Assembly: GCA_947496705.1 (NCBI GenBank)
Contig: CANMDW010000002.1
Location: 682,001-746,000, forward strand
Length of the DNA stretch: 64,000 nucleotides
Direction of reading: 5' to 3'
Source: an uncultured Aquimarina sp.
GTDB lineage: Bacteria; Bacteroidota; Bacteroidia; Flavobacteriales; Flavobacteriaceae
Made by a program: the position numbers and the translations under genes. This document shows positions 48,101 through 56,118 of the stretch, piece by piece. Position 1 is the first letter of the stretch; the number at the start of each line of letters is the position of its first letter. Under the pieces are notes generated by a model that was given only the letters and a program-made list of their open reading frames with translations, had not been told where the DNA came from and did no database searches.

Positions 48101-48826
48101 AATTTCTAATGTCTGAGCGCCAATATCCCGGTTTGATTGCTTCACCGCCTTTACGATATGTTTTAGGCTGATGTTGTACTGGCGCATTAACTCTGGATTA
48201 ACATCTATTTGATACTCCTGCACATAACCACCGATAGATGCTACCTCTGAAACACCGCCTGCTGACGATAAAGCGTATTTTACGTAGTAATCCTGGATAC
48301 TCCGAAGCTCATGCAGGTCCCAACCGCCTGTTACGTTTCCGTTTTCATCCCGTCCTTCGAGTGTATACCAGAATATCTGGCCCAATCCTGTGGCATCTGG
48401 CCCCAGGGCTGGTTTTACTTCTTTTGGCAATAACGTCTCGGGAAGCGCATTGAGTTTTTCGAGAATCCGGCTACGGCTCCAATAAAATTCAATATCTTCT
48501 TCAAAAATGATATAAATACTGGAAAACCCGAACATCGAAGAGCTACGAATCGTTCTTACCCCGGGAACTCCCAACAAGGCAGTTGTTAAAGGATAAGTAA
48601 TCTGGTCTTCGATATCTTGTGGTGAGCGTCCTTGCCACCTGGTAAAAACTATTTGCTGGTTTTCACCAATATTAGGTATGGCATCTACTGCCACAGGATC
48701 ACTGGGTAATATTCCTGTTTGCCAACCAAATGGTGCGTTTACAATACCCCATCCTACAAAAAGGGCTAGCATAAGGATCGCAACCAATTTATTTTCGATA
48801 AGAAATTTGATGCTTTTGTTTAGCAT
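45107..48826 (-). CDS. cusA: CusA-type heavy-metal efflux RND pump
   Basis: 1239 residues, about 190 longer than classical CusA. It has RND motifs (GIAIAIGTMVDMGVILSENMIRHLED, GIATDDGVVMATYL) and two large periplasmic regions. A hydrophobic insertion (about residues 530-650) adds several helices between the usual helices 6 and 7, and a charged periplasmic insertion (about 760-815) is present. Similar long forms occur in Bacteroidota. It exports Cu(I)/Ag(I) across the envelope with CusB and TolC using proton import. Confidence 0.94.
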   Translation of the reverse strand: MLNKSIKFLIENKLVAILMLALFVGWGIVNAPFGWQTGILPSDPVAVDAIPNIGENQQIVFTRWQGRSPQDIEDQITYPLTTALLGVPGVRTIRSSSMFGFSSIYIIFEEDIEFYWSRSRILEKLNALPETLLPKEVKPALGPDATGLGQIFWYTLEGRDENGNVTGGWDLHELRSIQDYYVKYALSSAGGVSEVASIGGYVQEYQIDVNPELMRQYNISLKHIVKAVKQSNRDIGAQTLEINQVEYLVRGLGYIQSIADIENAVVTSENFTSIRIKDIARVGLGPATRRGILDKEGAEVVGGVVVARYGANPMEVINAVKDKINELSAGLPSKQLKDGRTSQLTIVPFYDRTELIQETLGTLQEALTLEILITILVIIIMVFNLRASILISGLLPVAVLMVFIAMKLFNVEANIVALSGIAIAIGTMVDMGVILSENMIRHLEDNKDKLPVNTVVYNATTEVSGAILTAVLTTIISFIPVFTMIGAEGKLFRPLAFTKTMALTASIIVALFLIPPFAAFLLKKKNMKTSASYSINTVLIVLGILAIVNGYWLGIVLVAFAVTIILGVRGIFSQKRKNTINIIISAVAILLLLAEYWRPLGVDKNMLWNLIFVAVICFGLLGVFILFRRYYTQILQWALQNKVFFLSIPAIIVMLGFLIMKNTGKEFMPSLNEGSFLLMPTTLPHAGVAENKRILQQLDMAVASIPEIKTVVGKAGRTESALDPAPLSMYENIIQYKPEYMLNEKGKRQRYRVNKDGLFVLKDGNLVSNPNNTRKKHSGINAQQVTHKNLIPDDRGELYRNWRPEIQSPDDIWNEIVRVTKLPGVTSAPRLQPIETRLVMLQTGMRAPMGIKVKGQDLKQIEAFGIQLADILKEAEGVKDEAVFADRIVGKPYLLIDIDSKRLERYGATVEQVQQILEVAVGGMILTQTVEGRVRYGVRVRYPRELREDPTDLAAIYVPVEKGSPVPLGELANIRYEQGPQVIKSEDTFLVGYVLFDKLEGFAEVNVVEGAQALIQERIDSRELTVPKGVSYQFTGTYEHQLRAEKTLVVVVPLALAIIFLILYFQFRSVATSLMVFTGIAVAFSGGFLMIWLYGQDWFLNISFFDENLRDLFQVHPINLSVAVWVGFIALFGIATDDGVVMATYLVQTFNRNKPKSLVEVRESVVEAGEKRIRPCLMTTATTILALLPILTSTGRGSDIMIPMAIPSFGGMLIALITLFVVPVLFCWKKEIQLNKTSK

Positions 48827-48929
48827 ATGCTTTGATTATTAAATAATTAAAGAAAGGCGTTGTGTTGAATAGAACAAACAACTTTAGCCCAAATGAACTA
48901 ACATCGGGCACCGCTTTATTATCTAATAA

Positions 48930-49343
48930 TCAAATAAGGAAGGTCTCGTTAAGCAGACGAATATCTTTTACCAACAAAGGAGGCGGATATTCTTCAAAAG
49001 GAATTCGATCTATTTCCTGCTCTTCAAAAAGGTGTACATATGAATAGGATAAAGCGACAACAAATACCTGATGCTTTATGCCGAGCTTGTCGAAAGATAT
49101 TTTTAGTTCATCTTGTCCTTCATAGGTAAGTTGAGTATCGGTACAACAGCTTTTTTTGGTAATCGTGCAAGAGGTGGTGTTTGAAGTTGGCTGCTCCATA
49201 CCACAGCCTTCTGCTTTTGCAAATAGTGCCGCATCTACCAACATATTTCCACAATAATGCATATCGATGGTAAATGACAAGGTAGAAAATAGCATCACCA
49301 CAGTCAGTAACAAGGATAGTATTTTATGAAATAACTTCTTCAT
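48930..49343 (-). CDS. HYC_CC_PP-family small secreted protein
   Basis: 137 residues. A signal peptide (about 1-26) is followed by MHYCGN, a pair of adjacent cysteines in KKSCCTDT, and a PPPLL stretch; these three landmarks define a small Bacteroidota family that sits beside copper efflux genes. The Cys/His-rich mature part could bind copper in the periplasm. It is the first gene of the cus transcript, 103 bases before cusA on the same strand. Exact function unknown. Confidence 0.82.
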   Translation of the reverse strand: MKKLFHKILSLLLTVVMLFSTLSFTIDMHYCGNMLVDAALFAKAEGCGMEQPTSNTTSCTITKKSCCTDTQLTYEGQDELKISFDKLGIKHQVFVVALSYSYVHLFEEQEIDRIPFEEYPPPLLVKDIRLLNETFLI

Positions 49344-49429
49344 ACAATTGCAAAGTTACAAAATTTACCGGAACCGAAGTTTTATATGAAATCTTTCAGT
49401 AACTTTCGGATGCTGATGGAAATCTTAAA

Positions 49430-49508
49430 CAGTCAAAGGAAAAAATTGAGGCTTCAGAAACTCCAAAACAGCTGAGGGAAAAAAATCAAGGCTTCAGATC
49501 CTTCAAAA
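49430..49508. repeat. Two-copy 39/40-bp direct repeat
   Basis: Copy 1 (49430-49468) and copy 2 (49469-49508) share CAG, a GGAAAAAA stretch, GGCTTCAGA and CAAAA. It lies in the gap between the HYC_CC_PP gene and the membrane protein gene. No coding role is apparent. Confidence 0.6.
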
Positions 49509-49584
49509 CAGAGATGTATATGATTTTTGCTCACAACAATGCAGAAGTCCGTTTTTAAAAATAACCAGATGGTGCAAAAATGTT

Positions 49585-49700
49585 TCATCCCCGGCACAGA
49601 TTGCAAATCTGCCCATCACCAATAGCCTGGTGAGGCTTGTACCAAAAGATTTTGGTATCTAAAAACCTGACAGGTCTTTTCTTTAGTATATAAAAAAGGG
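49585..49700. repeat. Palindromic intergenic repeat of Bacteroidota type
   Basis: Contains an imperfect CAGATTGCAAATCTG palindrome (about 49598-49612), a perfect ACCAAAA/TTTTGGT hairpin (49641-49656) and AAACCTGACAGGTC (about 49663-49676). The last resembles the ACCTGACAGGT repeat seen between genes across the phylum. The rest of the 49344-49810 gap shows no gene. Confidence 0.55.
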
Positions 49701-49810
49701 AGAGGGAACTTAAAAAGGTTTCTTCACTTAATGGCATTGAAGTAGCGCAGGGAAATTTGTCGTACACCTAATAATTATTATATCAAACTATATTTGTACT
49801 TTTACTTACA

Positions 49811-50314
49811 ATGACAGTACAAGATTTTATCAATTGGTTTTCAAAATACCCAACTATCATTCTGGGTTATTTTATAGCAATTATCGTAATAGCATTGATT
49901 GGTTTAGTTACGATAAATCGAAGGAATTTTAGACCTCCTATTACATATTTTTACGGATTGCTGGTATATGCAGTGACTATACCTGGGTTATTGTCCCTGG
50001 TGCTTATTTTATACAGTTTTTTCTTCCTGAAGGTCAATCTGCTACAGCTGGATGTCATGACCTATTATGTGCCTCTTATTTCGATGTTCATCGTTTTGAG
50101 TATTATCAACAAAACGGTACCTATGTCCAGAATTCCAGGTTTTGGTAGACTTTCTGGACTTTTTATCATGATAATAATCACCTTTGTGATTACCTATGTG
50201 TTACAAAGGATGTTTTTTGGAGTATTCTTTATAGGAAAGTTTCAGTACTTAATACTATTCTTCCTGGCTTTACTTTTCGGAATTAAAATTGCCTGGGATA
50301 AAATAGTGAAATAA
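49811..50314 (+). CDS. Multi-pass membrane protein of unknown function
   Basis: 167 residues, mostly hydrophobic, with about five membrane helices (about 16-36, 45-73, 82-100, 112-137, 140-160) and few polar loops. No family is recognised. It is convergent with the ABC ATPase gene (18-base gap) and divergent from the cus operon, so it seems to be transcribed alone. The start is the first ATG after an AT-rich leader. Confidence 0.75.
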   Translation: MTVQDFINWFSKYPTIILGYFIAIIVIALIGLVTINRRNFRPPITYFYGLLVYAVTIPGLLSLVLILYSFFFLKVNLLQLDVMTYYVPLISMFIVLSIINKTVPMSRIPGFGRLSGLFIMIIITFVITYVLQRMFFGVFFIGKFQYLILFFLALLFGIKIAWDKIVK

Positions 50315-50332
50315 GGTATGATTATTTTATGT

Positions 50333-51160
50333 TTACGAATTTAGCATAGTAGCTTTTATTTGCTTTACCACTTCGATATGATCCAGCCCAAAATCTTTCC
50401 AGGCGAGATCGAGTTCTTTCATATCCACATGTTTTACGATAGTACCATACTCCTTACGTTTTCCATCGATAGTTGGATATCCAATCACATAAATGCTATC
50501 TGCAAGCTCTACTGCCAGTTCGATATCATGTGTCGAATAAATAATGGTATTAAATTCGTGAGAGGATGTAATAAGGTTAAATGCTTTTTTAACATCTTCA
50601 ATATTTCCCACATCAAGGCCCGAAAAAGGCTCGTCTAAAACCATGTAATGGCCAGAACATAGAATTTGTTCGATGACTGCTGTTCGTTGTCGTTGGCCTC
50701 CCGATAACTCACAAGGATATTGGTCTTTGGCTTTCTCGAGCCCCCAATCGGCCAAATAAGTCATTATGGTATTATGTTTTTCTTCTTTAGAAATATCCTT
50801 CTTTCGCAATGCGAATTGCAATGCCTGATACACTGTTTTATTTCTAAACAAGGTATACTTTTGATCTACAAAACCAATATCGCCTTCCTGTACTTCTTTG
50901 GCGTCATTTTCTATACCTGTTGTAGTATCGGCTATGAGTATTTTTCCTGTAGTTGGTTTTATAAGGCCTGTCATCGCTCTAAACAAGGTTGATTTACCAC
51001 GACCCGAACGTCCTACAACAGCAACCACCTGCCCTGTCACATTGTTTTCACGAATCACATCTTTTTCAACAAAATTAATGTCCTTTATCACAGTCTTATC
51101 CCCATAGGCAACACTTAAGTTTTCTACATATAATAGTGTATTGTGCGTACTATAATTCAT
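50333..51160 (-). CDS. ABC transporter ATP-binding protein (NitT/TauT-like)
   Basis: 275 residues. Walker A GRSGRGKS (50-57), signature LSGGQ (152-156), Walker B ending VLDEP (174-178). The family drives import by permeases of the nitrate/taurine/phosphonate type. It starts 3 bases after the permease gene. The Walker A Arg residues are slightly unusual but the essential Lys and Ser remain. It is the last gene of the OmpA-SBP cluster. Confidence 0.93.
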   Translation of the reverse strand: MNYSTHNTLLYVENLSVAYGDKTVIKDINFVEKDVIRENNVTGQVVAVVGRSGRGKSTLFRAMTGLIKPTTGKILIADTTTGIENDAKEVQEGDIGFVDQKYTLFRNKTVYQALQFALRKKDISKEEKHNTIMTYLADWGLEKAKDQYPCELSGGQRQRTAVIEQILCSGHYMVLDEPFSGLDVGNIEDVKKAFNLITSSHEFNTIIYSTHDIELAVELADSIYVIGYPTIDGKRKEYGTIVKHVDMKELDLAWKDFGLDHIEVVKQIKATMLNS

Positions 51161-51163
51161 ACA

Positions 51164-51934
51164 TTATATTTTGGAGTATCTAAAAAAAGCTTTCCTGAGG
51201 TAGTCTAAGATAAAATCTATAGACAAGCCTACCAACAAGATTACTATTTGCAAAGCAATAATTCTACCGTGATTCATGAACTTATCAGAATTTTTAATTA
51301 AGAAGCCCAATCCACCGGCAGCTACGAGAATAGATTCGACAGTTACCAGCATCATCCAGACGATAGCCAGGTTTTGTCTTATCACTTCAATCACATGATC
51401 AATTCTTCCTTTTACGACGACTTCCCAAAGTACTTCCCAGCGACTACATTGCAAAGAACGGGCATGATCAAATTCTTCCTGGGATATAGCACTTACCATA
51501 CTTAATAATGATGTTGTAAGATAAGTACTCATAAACACAACCAACACCCAAACTTGCATAGTTCTGGCATCGCTAATAATAATCGCCAGATAAAATGATA
51601 TTCCTGTGAGCGGGAGGTATCGAAGTTTACTTAAAGTTCTTGCTATTGGTGTGAGTATAGGTATGGTAGCCAAATAGGTAACAATTAAAGAAATAACGAC
51701 AGCTATAAGTATCGCTTTAATACACAGCAACAAGGAGCTGCCAATATGCACTACCAAACCTTCACTATATAGCTCTGTAAATCCGGTTAAAACCTGTTGC
51801 GGAGAAGGAAACAAATGCCGTTCTCCCATACTGGAAATAAACCAGAAAGCCAATACGATTACTACCCAAAAAAATATAATAAGTAATCGGTTGTTTTTAC
51901 TGATCTTTTCAAATGGTTTGAATAAATACTTCAT
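51164..51934 (-). CDS. ABC transporter permease (BPD_transp_1)
   Basis: About 256 residues from 51934, where MKYLFKPFEK gives a normal permease N-terminus; an ATG at 51979 would add 15 residues. About six membrane helices and the ATPase-docking EAA-type loop (EEFDHARSLQCSRWEVLWEVV) are seen. It belongs with NitT/TauT permeases. Its partners are the ATPase downstream and the tethered substrate-binding protein 102 bases upstream. Confidence 0.92.
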   Translation of the reverse strand: MKYLFKPFEKISKNNRLLIIFFWVVIVLAFWFISSMGERHLFPSPQQVLTGFTELYSEGLVVHIGSSLLLCIKAILIAVVISLIVTYLATIPILTPIARTLSKLRYLPLTGISFYLAIIISDARTMQVWVLVVFMSTYLTTSLLSMVSAISQEEFDHARSLQCSRWEVLWEVVVKGRIDHVIEVIRQNLAIVWMMLVTVESILVAAGGLGFLIKNSDKFMNHGRIIALQIVILLVGLSIDFILDYLRKAFFRYSKI

Positions 51935-52036
51935 AGTGCTTGTTATTAAACCCAGGTTATCTGCGTAAAAAAAAGCCATCTATATAAGTAAAATATATTT
52001 TCACTTTTAGACGGCTCTTATTAATTGGATATCATC

Positions 52037-53851
52037 TTATTTTAAAAGCGTAATTACTACACGTCTGTTTTTGGCTCTACCACTGCTGGTTGTATTTGTT
52101 TCTATGGGATCATCTTCACCCTTACCGATTACAGACTGAAAACGTGACTGAGGAATCCCCTTGCTTCTCAAGAAATTAACTACAGATTGTGCCCGTCTTT
52201 GTGATAAATCATAATTTGATTCTGTCGAACCGGTATCATCTGTATGCCCTTCTAATTTAAGTTTTGTATCCTCTGCCTGAATAAGAAGGTTATATATGGT
52301 TTCTAAAGTACTCGTAGAAGATCCTGAAATATTAGCACTTCCTGTATCAAAATTGATATTCCACTCTCCAGAAGCCAGTACTTCATCGGCTTCTTTGGTG
52401 TAATCTGCTTTATAAGCTGATCCTGCATCAATATCGTTTATGTTTTTGATGAAATAGAGATTCACTGCTTCATCATAAGGCACAATTCTTTTTACAGACT
52501 CGTTAAAACCGAAAGGGTTTAATTCACTTAAGTAAGAAGAAACCTGATTGTAAACTGCTTTATATCGATTGGTTCCATCGGTAATACCATAGTATTGCAT
52601 CACATCAGAATAGTTGAATACTCTCGATCCTCCCATGTTATATTCAATCCCGTTTTTAGTGCCTTTTTGACCTTTGAACATATCATACCAGTACTTTGGC
52701 GACTCCAGACCATATGTTTTTGTTACTGCTTCAGAAGCTCGTACCCTCCATTCATCATATTGCTTCATCTGATTAGACGCTGTTAAAGCCGACTTTAATA
52801 TATTAGTTACAATATCTGGATGTTTTACAGACCATTCTTTAACCGCAATAACAGTAGTTGCCATTTGGTTATTGAACTCCCGTGTAGAGATAATATCGGT
52901 AAAGCCATTTAGCGCATCAAAAACCATTTTATCTCCTGGTGTCCAGGTAGCACAACCATCTACTTTTTTATTAATGGTTTTACCGGTTAATTTTCCGTTT
53001 TTTACTTCTTTTAAAGGCACGGTCCAACCCGCTTTTTGTGATTTGATCAATTCTTCGGCAGATTTGATATAATCATCATCCTGTGACGGGTAGAAATTCA
53101 CGGCATCGGGATCATAGGTGGTTACATCGGGGTTTACTTTTAAACCATTGGCAAATGCATAATTTAAAGCGGTTACCCAATCACCATCACCCAGTACAGC
53201 AGAGATCAAAGCACCTTTCATGCTTTTAGGATCAACTTTCCAGCTTGGTGGCCCGATCAATTTATCTTCACCATAACTAAGCCCTACCGCACCTACAACC
53301 TGCACATGGTATTTATCTTTTCCAAACTTATCATCGAGTGCCTGTTGCATGGTACTTATATAAAATGGAGCCCCATCTCCCATCATCATAATGGCAAATG
53401 CACTTTTATCTGCATCAGGAAATTCTTCTCCTCTGTCAAATTCTTCGATGAATTTCATCTGCATATTTCGCAATTCTGAAAGCCAGTCCTGACGGATGAT
53501 TTCAAGATTCACTCCGTTCTGCTCCATCAAAGAACCTTTGGTCGTTTTTGGCCCTCCATTGGATACGATGATACCCGATTGAGCATTCCAGGCATAAGCA
53601 GCTATTCTTACCAAAGGCTTATTTTTAACACTACTTGAAACGCTATTTGAAGGTAATTCCAGCTTTTCTGAAGTAATAATGTTATTTACATCTTCCTTAT
53701 TTATATTTAATTCTTCCAATTGTTTAGCTTCTCCTACTCTAAGGCCCGGAGCAAAATAATACACTGCAGCCAAAATACCTCCAAGTAAAACAATTACAAT
53801 AAGCAGCTCTGAGAATGTAGTGAGTTTTTTCGTTCTTAAAATTTTACCCAT
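52037..53851 (-). CDS. Membrane-tethered substrate-binding protein fused to OmpA peptidoglycan-binding domain
   Basis: 604 residues. An N-terminal membrane helix (about 13-33) with no cleavage site, a type 2 periplasmic-binding-like domain (about 70-480, beginning VRIAAYAWNAQSG), then an OmpA/MotB domain (about 495-604) with LEGHTDDTGS, YDLSQRRAQSV and AKNRRVVI, including the Asp and Arg expected to hold the peptidoglycan stem peptide. The protein can reach from inner membrane to cell wall and feed the adjacent permease. Ligand unknown; such fusions are often named after phosphate, without proof. Confidence 0.9.
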   Translation of the reverse strand: MGKILRTKKLTTFSELLIVIVLLGGILAAVYYFAPGLRVGEAKQLEELNINKEDVNNIITSEKLELPSNSVSSSVKNKPLVRIAAYAWNAQSGIIVSNGGPKTTKGSLMEQNGVNLEIIRQDWLSELRNMQMKFIEEFDRGEEFPDADKSAFAIMMMGDGAPFYISTMQQALDDKFGKDKYHVQVVGAVGLSYGEDKLIGPPSWKVDPKSMKGALISAVLGDGDWVTALNYAFANGLKVNPDVTTYDPDAVNFYPSQDDDYIKSAEELIKSQKAGWTVPLKEVKNGKLTGKTINKKVDGCATWTPGDKMVFDALNGFTDIISTREFNNQMATTVIAVKEWSVKHPDIVTNILKSALTASNQMKQYDEWRVRASEAVTKTYGLESPKYWYDMFKGQKGTKNGIEYNMGGSRVFNYSDVMQYYGITDGTNRYKAVYNQVSSYLSELNPFGFNESVKRIVPYDEAVNLYFIKNINDIDAGSAYKADYTKEADEVLASGEWNINFDTGSANISGSSTSTLETIYNLLIQAEDTKLKLEGHTDDTGSTESNYDLSQRRAQSVVNFLRSKGIPQSRFQSVIGKGEDDPIETNTTSSGRAKNRRVVITLLK

Positions 53852-53886
53852 TTTTAAATTTTTAAAATAATTTTTATTTCAGTTAG

Positions 53887-55005
53887 TTAGTCAAACATAT
53901 TTCCAAAACCACCACTAGATTGTTTATCTTCTGCTGAAAGCTTGTAGTTTGGATTGTTATATTTTTTGGATTCGGGAATATAATCCTTACCAGTTTTTAT
54001 TTTATCTGCCAGGGTATCTAATTGCGCATATAACTCATCGCTATCGATATCATATTTAGAGGTAAGCATATCAATATCTGAAAGATTTTCTTGTGTTTTT
54101 GCGATATCAATCGCAATAGTCTCAGTGATCACATCCAGGGCATACTCAAGCTCCCAGTCTTTGGTAAAAAGCATGGCAGATTTTGCTCCATCTGTTGCTG
54201 CTTTGGCAGTTTTTGCAAATTCATATTCTTTTTCAAGCATTTTGATCGTTACTTCAAAATCTGAAATCTTGATATCGATAGCAGTACCTGCCAGGGTTAA
54301 TTTCCTATCCAGCTTACCCATTACATTGGCCCTGCTACCATATTTTTGAATGAAGCTCTTACTTTGCTTTAGCTGATGTGCAATCTGCTGGGACTGAGAA
54401 AGCTTTTTTGCCAGAGCACTGTGCAGTTCTACATACTCATCGGTATCTTTTCCTGCGCTTCCTTTTTCGGCCACGATAGCTTCCATTTTGCTCCTTACTT
54501 TTTCTGCTTGCTTTTGCATAGTAACCACCTGATCCTGAAAATCTTTTGCTTCTTTTTCGGCTTTAAAAGCCTCGGCTTCCATATTGTTTTTCAAAGCTTT
54601 GATTTTGGCTTTAGAATCTTTAAATATCTTCCTGTTCCTAAGCATTTTGGTTTTTTGCTCCTGTAATTCCCCAAAGGGGTCATGTTTGATCAAAGATTTA
54701 TGGATCCCTCTGGTCACCCTGCGCAAGAATTTAAAGATCAGCGGCAGCATCATAACGAAAAATACCAGGAAGACTGCTACTCCGGCAAGTGCAATCACTT
54801 GTCCCAGCGCTGTAAATAGAGGAGGTAATATATACACCCATGCAGCATATCCCAATCCTGCAAATAATGCTATTTTAAGAAATGCATTTAATCCTTTTTC
54901 GCCGCTTCTCCAGTTTTTTGGATTTAAAGATATTTCTCCTTTTTCATCATCAAAATGCTTTAGGATAGGTAAATCTAATACGTGACTTTTTGATTCTTGA
55001 TCCAT
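53887..55005 (-). CDS. Membrane coiled-coil protein, PspA/microtubule-binding-like
   Basis: 372 residues. A polar N-terminus (1-40), two to three membrane helices (about 42-98), then a long helical coiled coil (about 115-330) rich in Lys/Glu/Ala, and a Gly/Ser/Asn tail (GGFGNMFD). The coiled coil is vaguely like PspA/IM30, without a confident match. It lies 12 bases after the 228-residue gene and 35 bases before the OmpA fusion. It may scaffold the transporter at the inner membrane. Confidence 0.8.
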   Translation of the reverse strand: MDQESKSHVLDLPILKHFDDEKGEISLNPKNWRSGEKGLNAFLKIALFAGLGYAAWVYILPPLFTALGQVIALAGVAVFLVFFVMMLPLIFKFLRRVTRGIHKSLIKHDPFGELQEQKTKMLRNRKIFKDSKAKIKALKNNMEAEAFKAEKEAKDFQDQVVTMQKQAEKVRSKMEAIVAEKGSAGKDTDEYVELHSALAKKLSQSQQIAHQLKQSKSFIQKYGSRANVMGKLDRKLTLAGTAIDIKISDFEVTIKMLEKEYEFAKTAKAATDGAKSAMLFTKDWELEYALDVITETIAIDIAKTQENLSDIDMLTSKYDIDSDELYAQLDTLADKIKTGKDYIPESKKYNNPNYKLSAEDKQSSGGFGNMFD

Positions 55006-55017
55006 GTAATATATCGC

Positions 55018-55704
55018 TTATAAATTACTTTTTATACCATTTACAACGGCAACTATTGTTTCTAAAATTTTTGATCTTGCCTTATCATTGGCAACTATTT
55101 TTTGATCTATCTCAGATATTTCAGACATCATATCTGCATCGACAGAATTAAGCAGGTCTTTCTTAACACTGATTTGATTTTGGATTTCTATCAATCTCTT
55201 TTCTAAATCAGAAATTTCGGTATTCAATGTGTTCTTTTTGGCTTTTTGAGTGTCTAAAATCTTTGCTTTCTTACCATTACCCTGACTGTCATATTGCTTG
55301 TGTACTTTTTCGATCTCCTTGACATAAAAATCTGCCTGCGTAAGCAACGAACTTTTTGAAACTGTGTTGTCTACACCTTGTGCCATGGTTAATGCCATCT
55401 TATAAACAGAAGGATCATTGGAACCTACAGCTTTGATCGCTTTAAAAAATTCATAAAAATCATATCCTGGTTTATTGAGGGATTCAAAACCTGATTCATA
55501 CATCTCTACGACCGTATTTAAAATACTATCACTTACCAGAGTTGCTTTGGGTGGATGTTCTGGAAACTTTGAAACCGATGTACCGGTTTCGGGGAAAGAG
55601 TGAGAAGAACTGGATTTTGATTCTATTTTGGTAGATTTTTCTGTTTCAGAAGTTTCTTCTTCATTGATAAAAAGACCTTTCCAATTAAATTTTTCTTTAG
55701 CCAT
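55018..55704 (-). CDS. Cytoplasmic coiled-coil protein of unknown function
   Basis: 228 residues. A Ser/Glu-rich, probably disordered N-terminus (1-60), a helical region (about 65-135) and a C-terminal coiled coil (about 145-215). No signal peptide and no recognised family. Its closeness to the membrane coiled-coil gene suggests the two proteins bind each other. It is separated from the AAA gene by 414 bases, so it may start its own transcript. Confidence 0.75.
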   Translation of the reverse strand: MAKEKFNWKGLFINEEETSETEKSTKIESKSSSSHSFPETGTSVSKFPEHPPKATLVSDSILNTVVEMYESGFESLNKPGYDFYEFFKAIKAVGSNDPSVYKMALTMAQGVDNTVSKSSLLTQADFYVKEIEKVHKQYDSQGNGKKAKILDTQKAKKNTLNTEISDLEKRLIEIQNQISVKKDLLNSVDADMMSEISEIDQKIVANDKARSKILETIVAVVNGIKSNL

Positions 55705-56118
55705 TTACTATAGTATTTGATAAACCAATTATTGCCAACATGTCAATCTGGTGGGTAAATTTATGTAAATTCTTATAATTATTCCTGTTTTTCAACTATA
55801 TGGGATATAATTTACAAGATTTTTTATTATAAATCACTCTACATGAATTACCCTTTATGATATGCTTTATTGTATTAGTGCTTTCAGATTTAATTTTGTT
55901 ACAGCTATAAAAAATAAATCTTAATACAAAGTTAAGATACATAAAATTATAAATATACCTTTTGCCATTAATAATACACTAAAAGAGCCAAGACTACCAG
56001 CATCAAGAACCAAATCTTTTCAAAATATTGATTTATCCCGTTTTATGCATTAGAAAATCCATCCTCCTCTTTTACCTATACTCTTAAAAGATAAGATAAG
56101 GATTTCTTTAATTCACTT
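55705..56118. other. Intergenic region with a lone MITE end
   Basis: 414 AT-rich bases. At 56037-56056 it carries CCCGTTTTATGCATTAGAAA, which matches the terminal inverted repeat of the element at 11208-11420; the match continues through AATCC in the orientation of that element's right end. No second end, gene or clear promoter was seen nearby. Confidence 0.6.

Noticed and set aside
52037..53851. Phosphate as the ligand of the OmpA-fused binding protein
   Set aside because: This name is commonly attached to such fusions, but nothing in the sequence identifies phosphate-binding residues, and the permease and ATPase are NitT/TauT-like.
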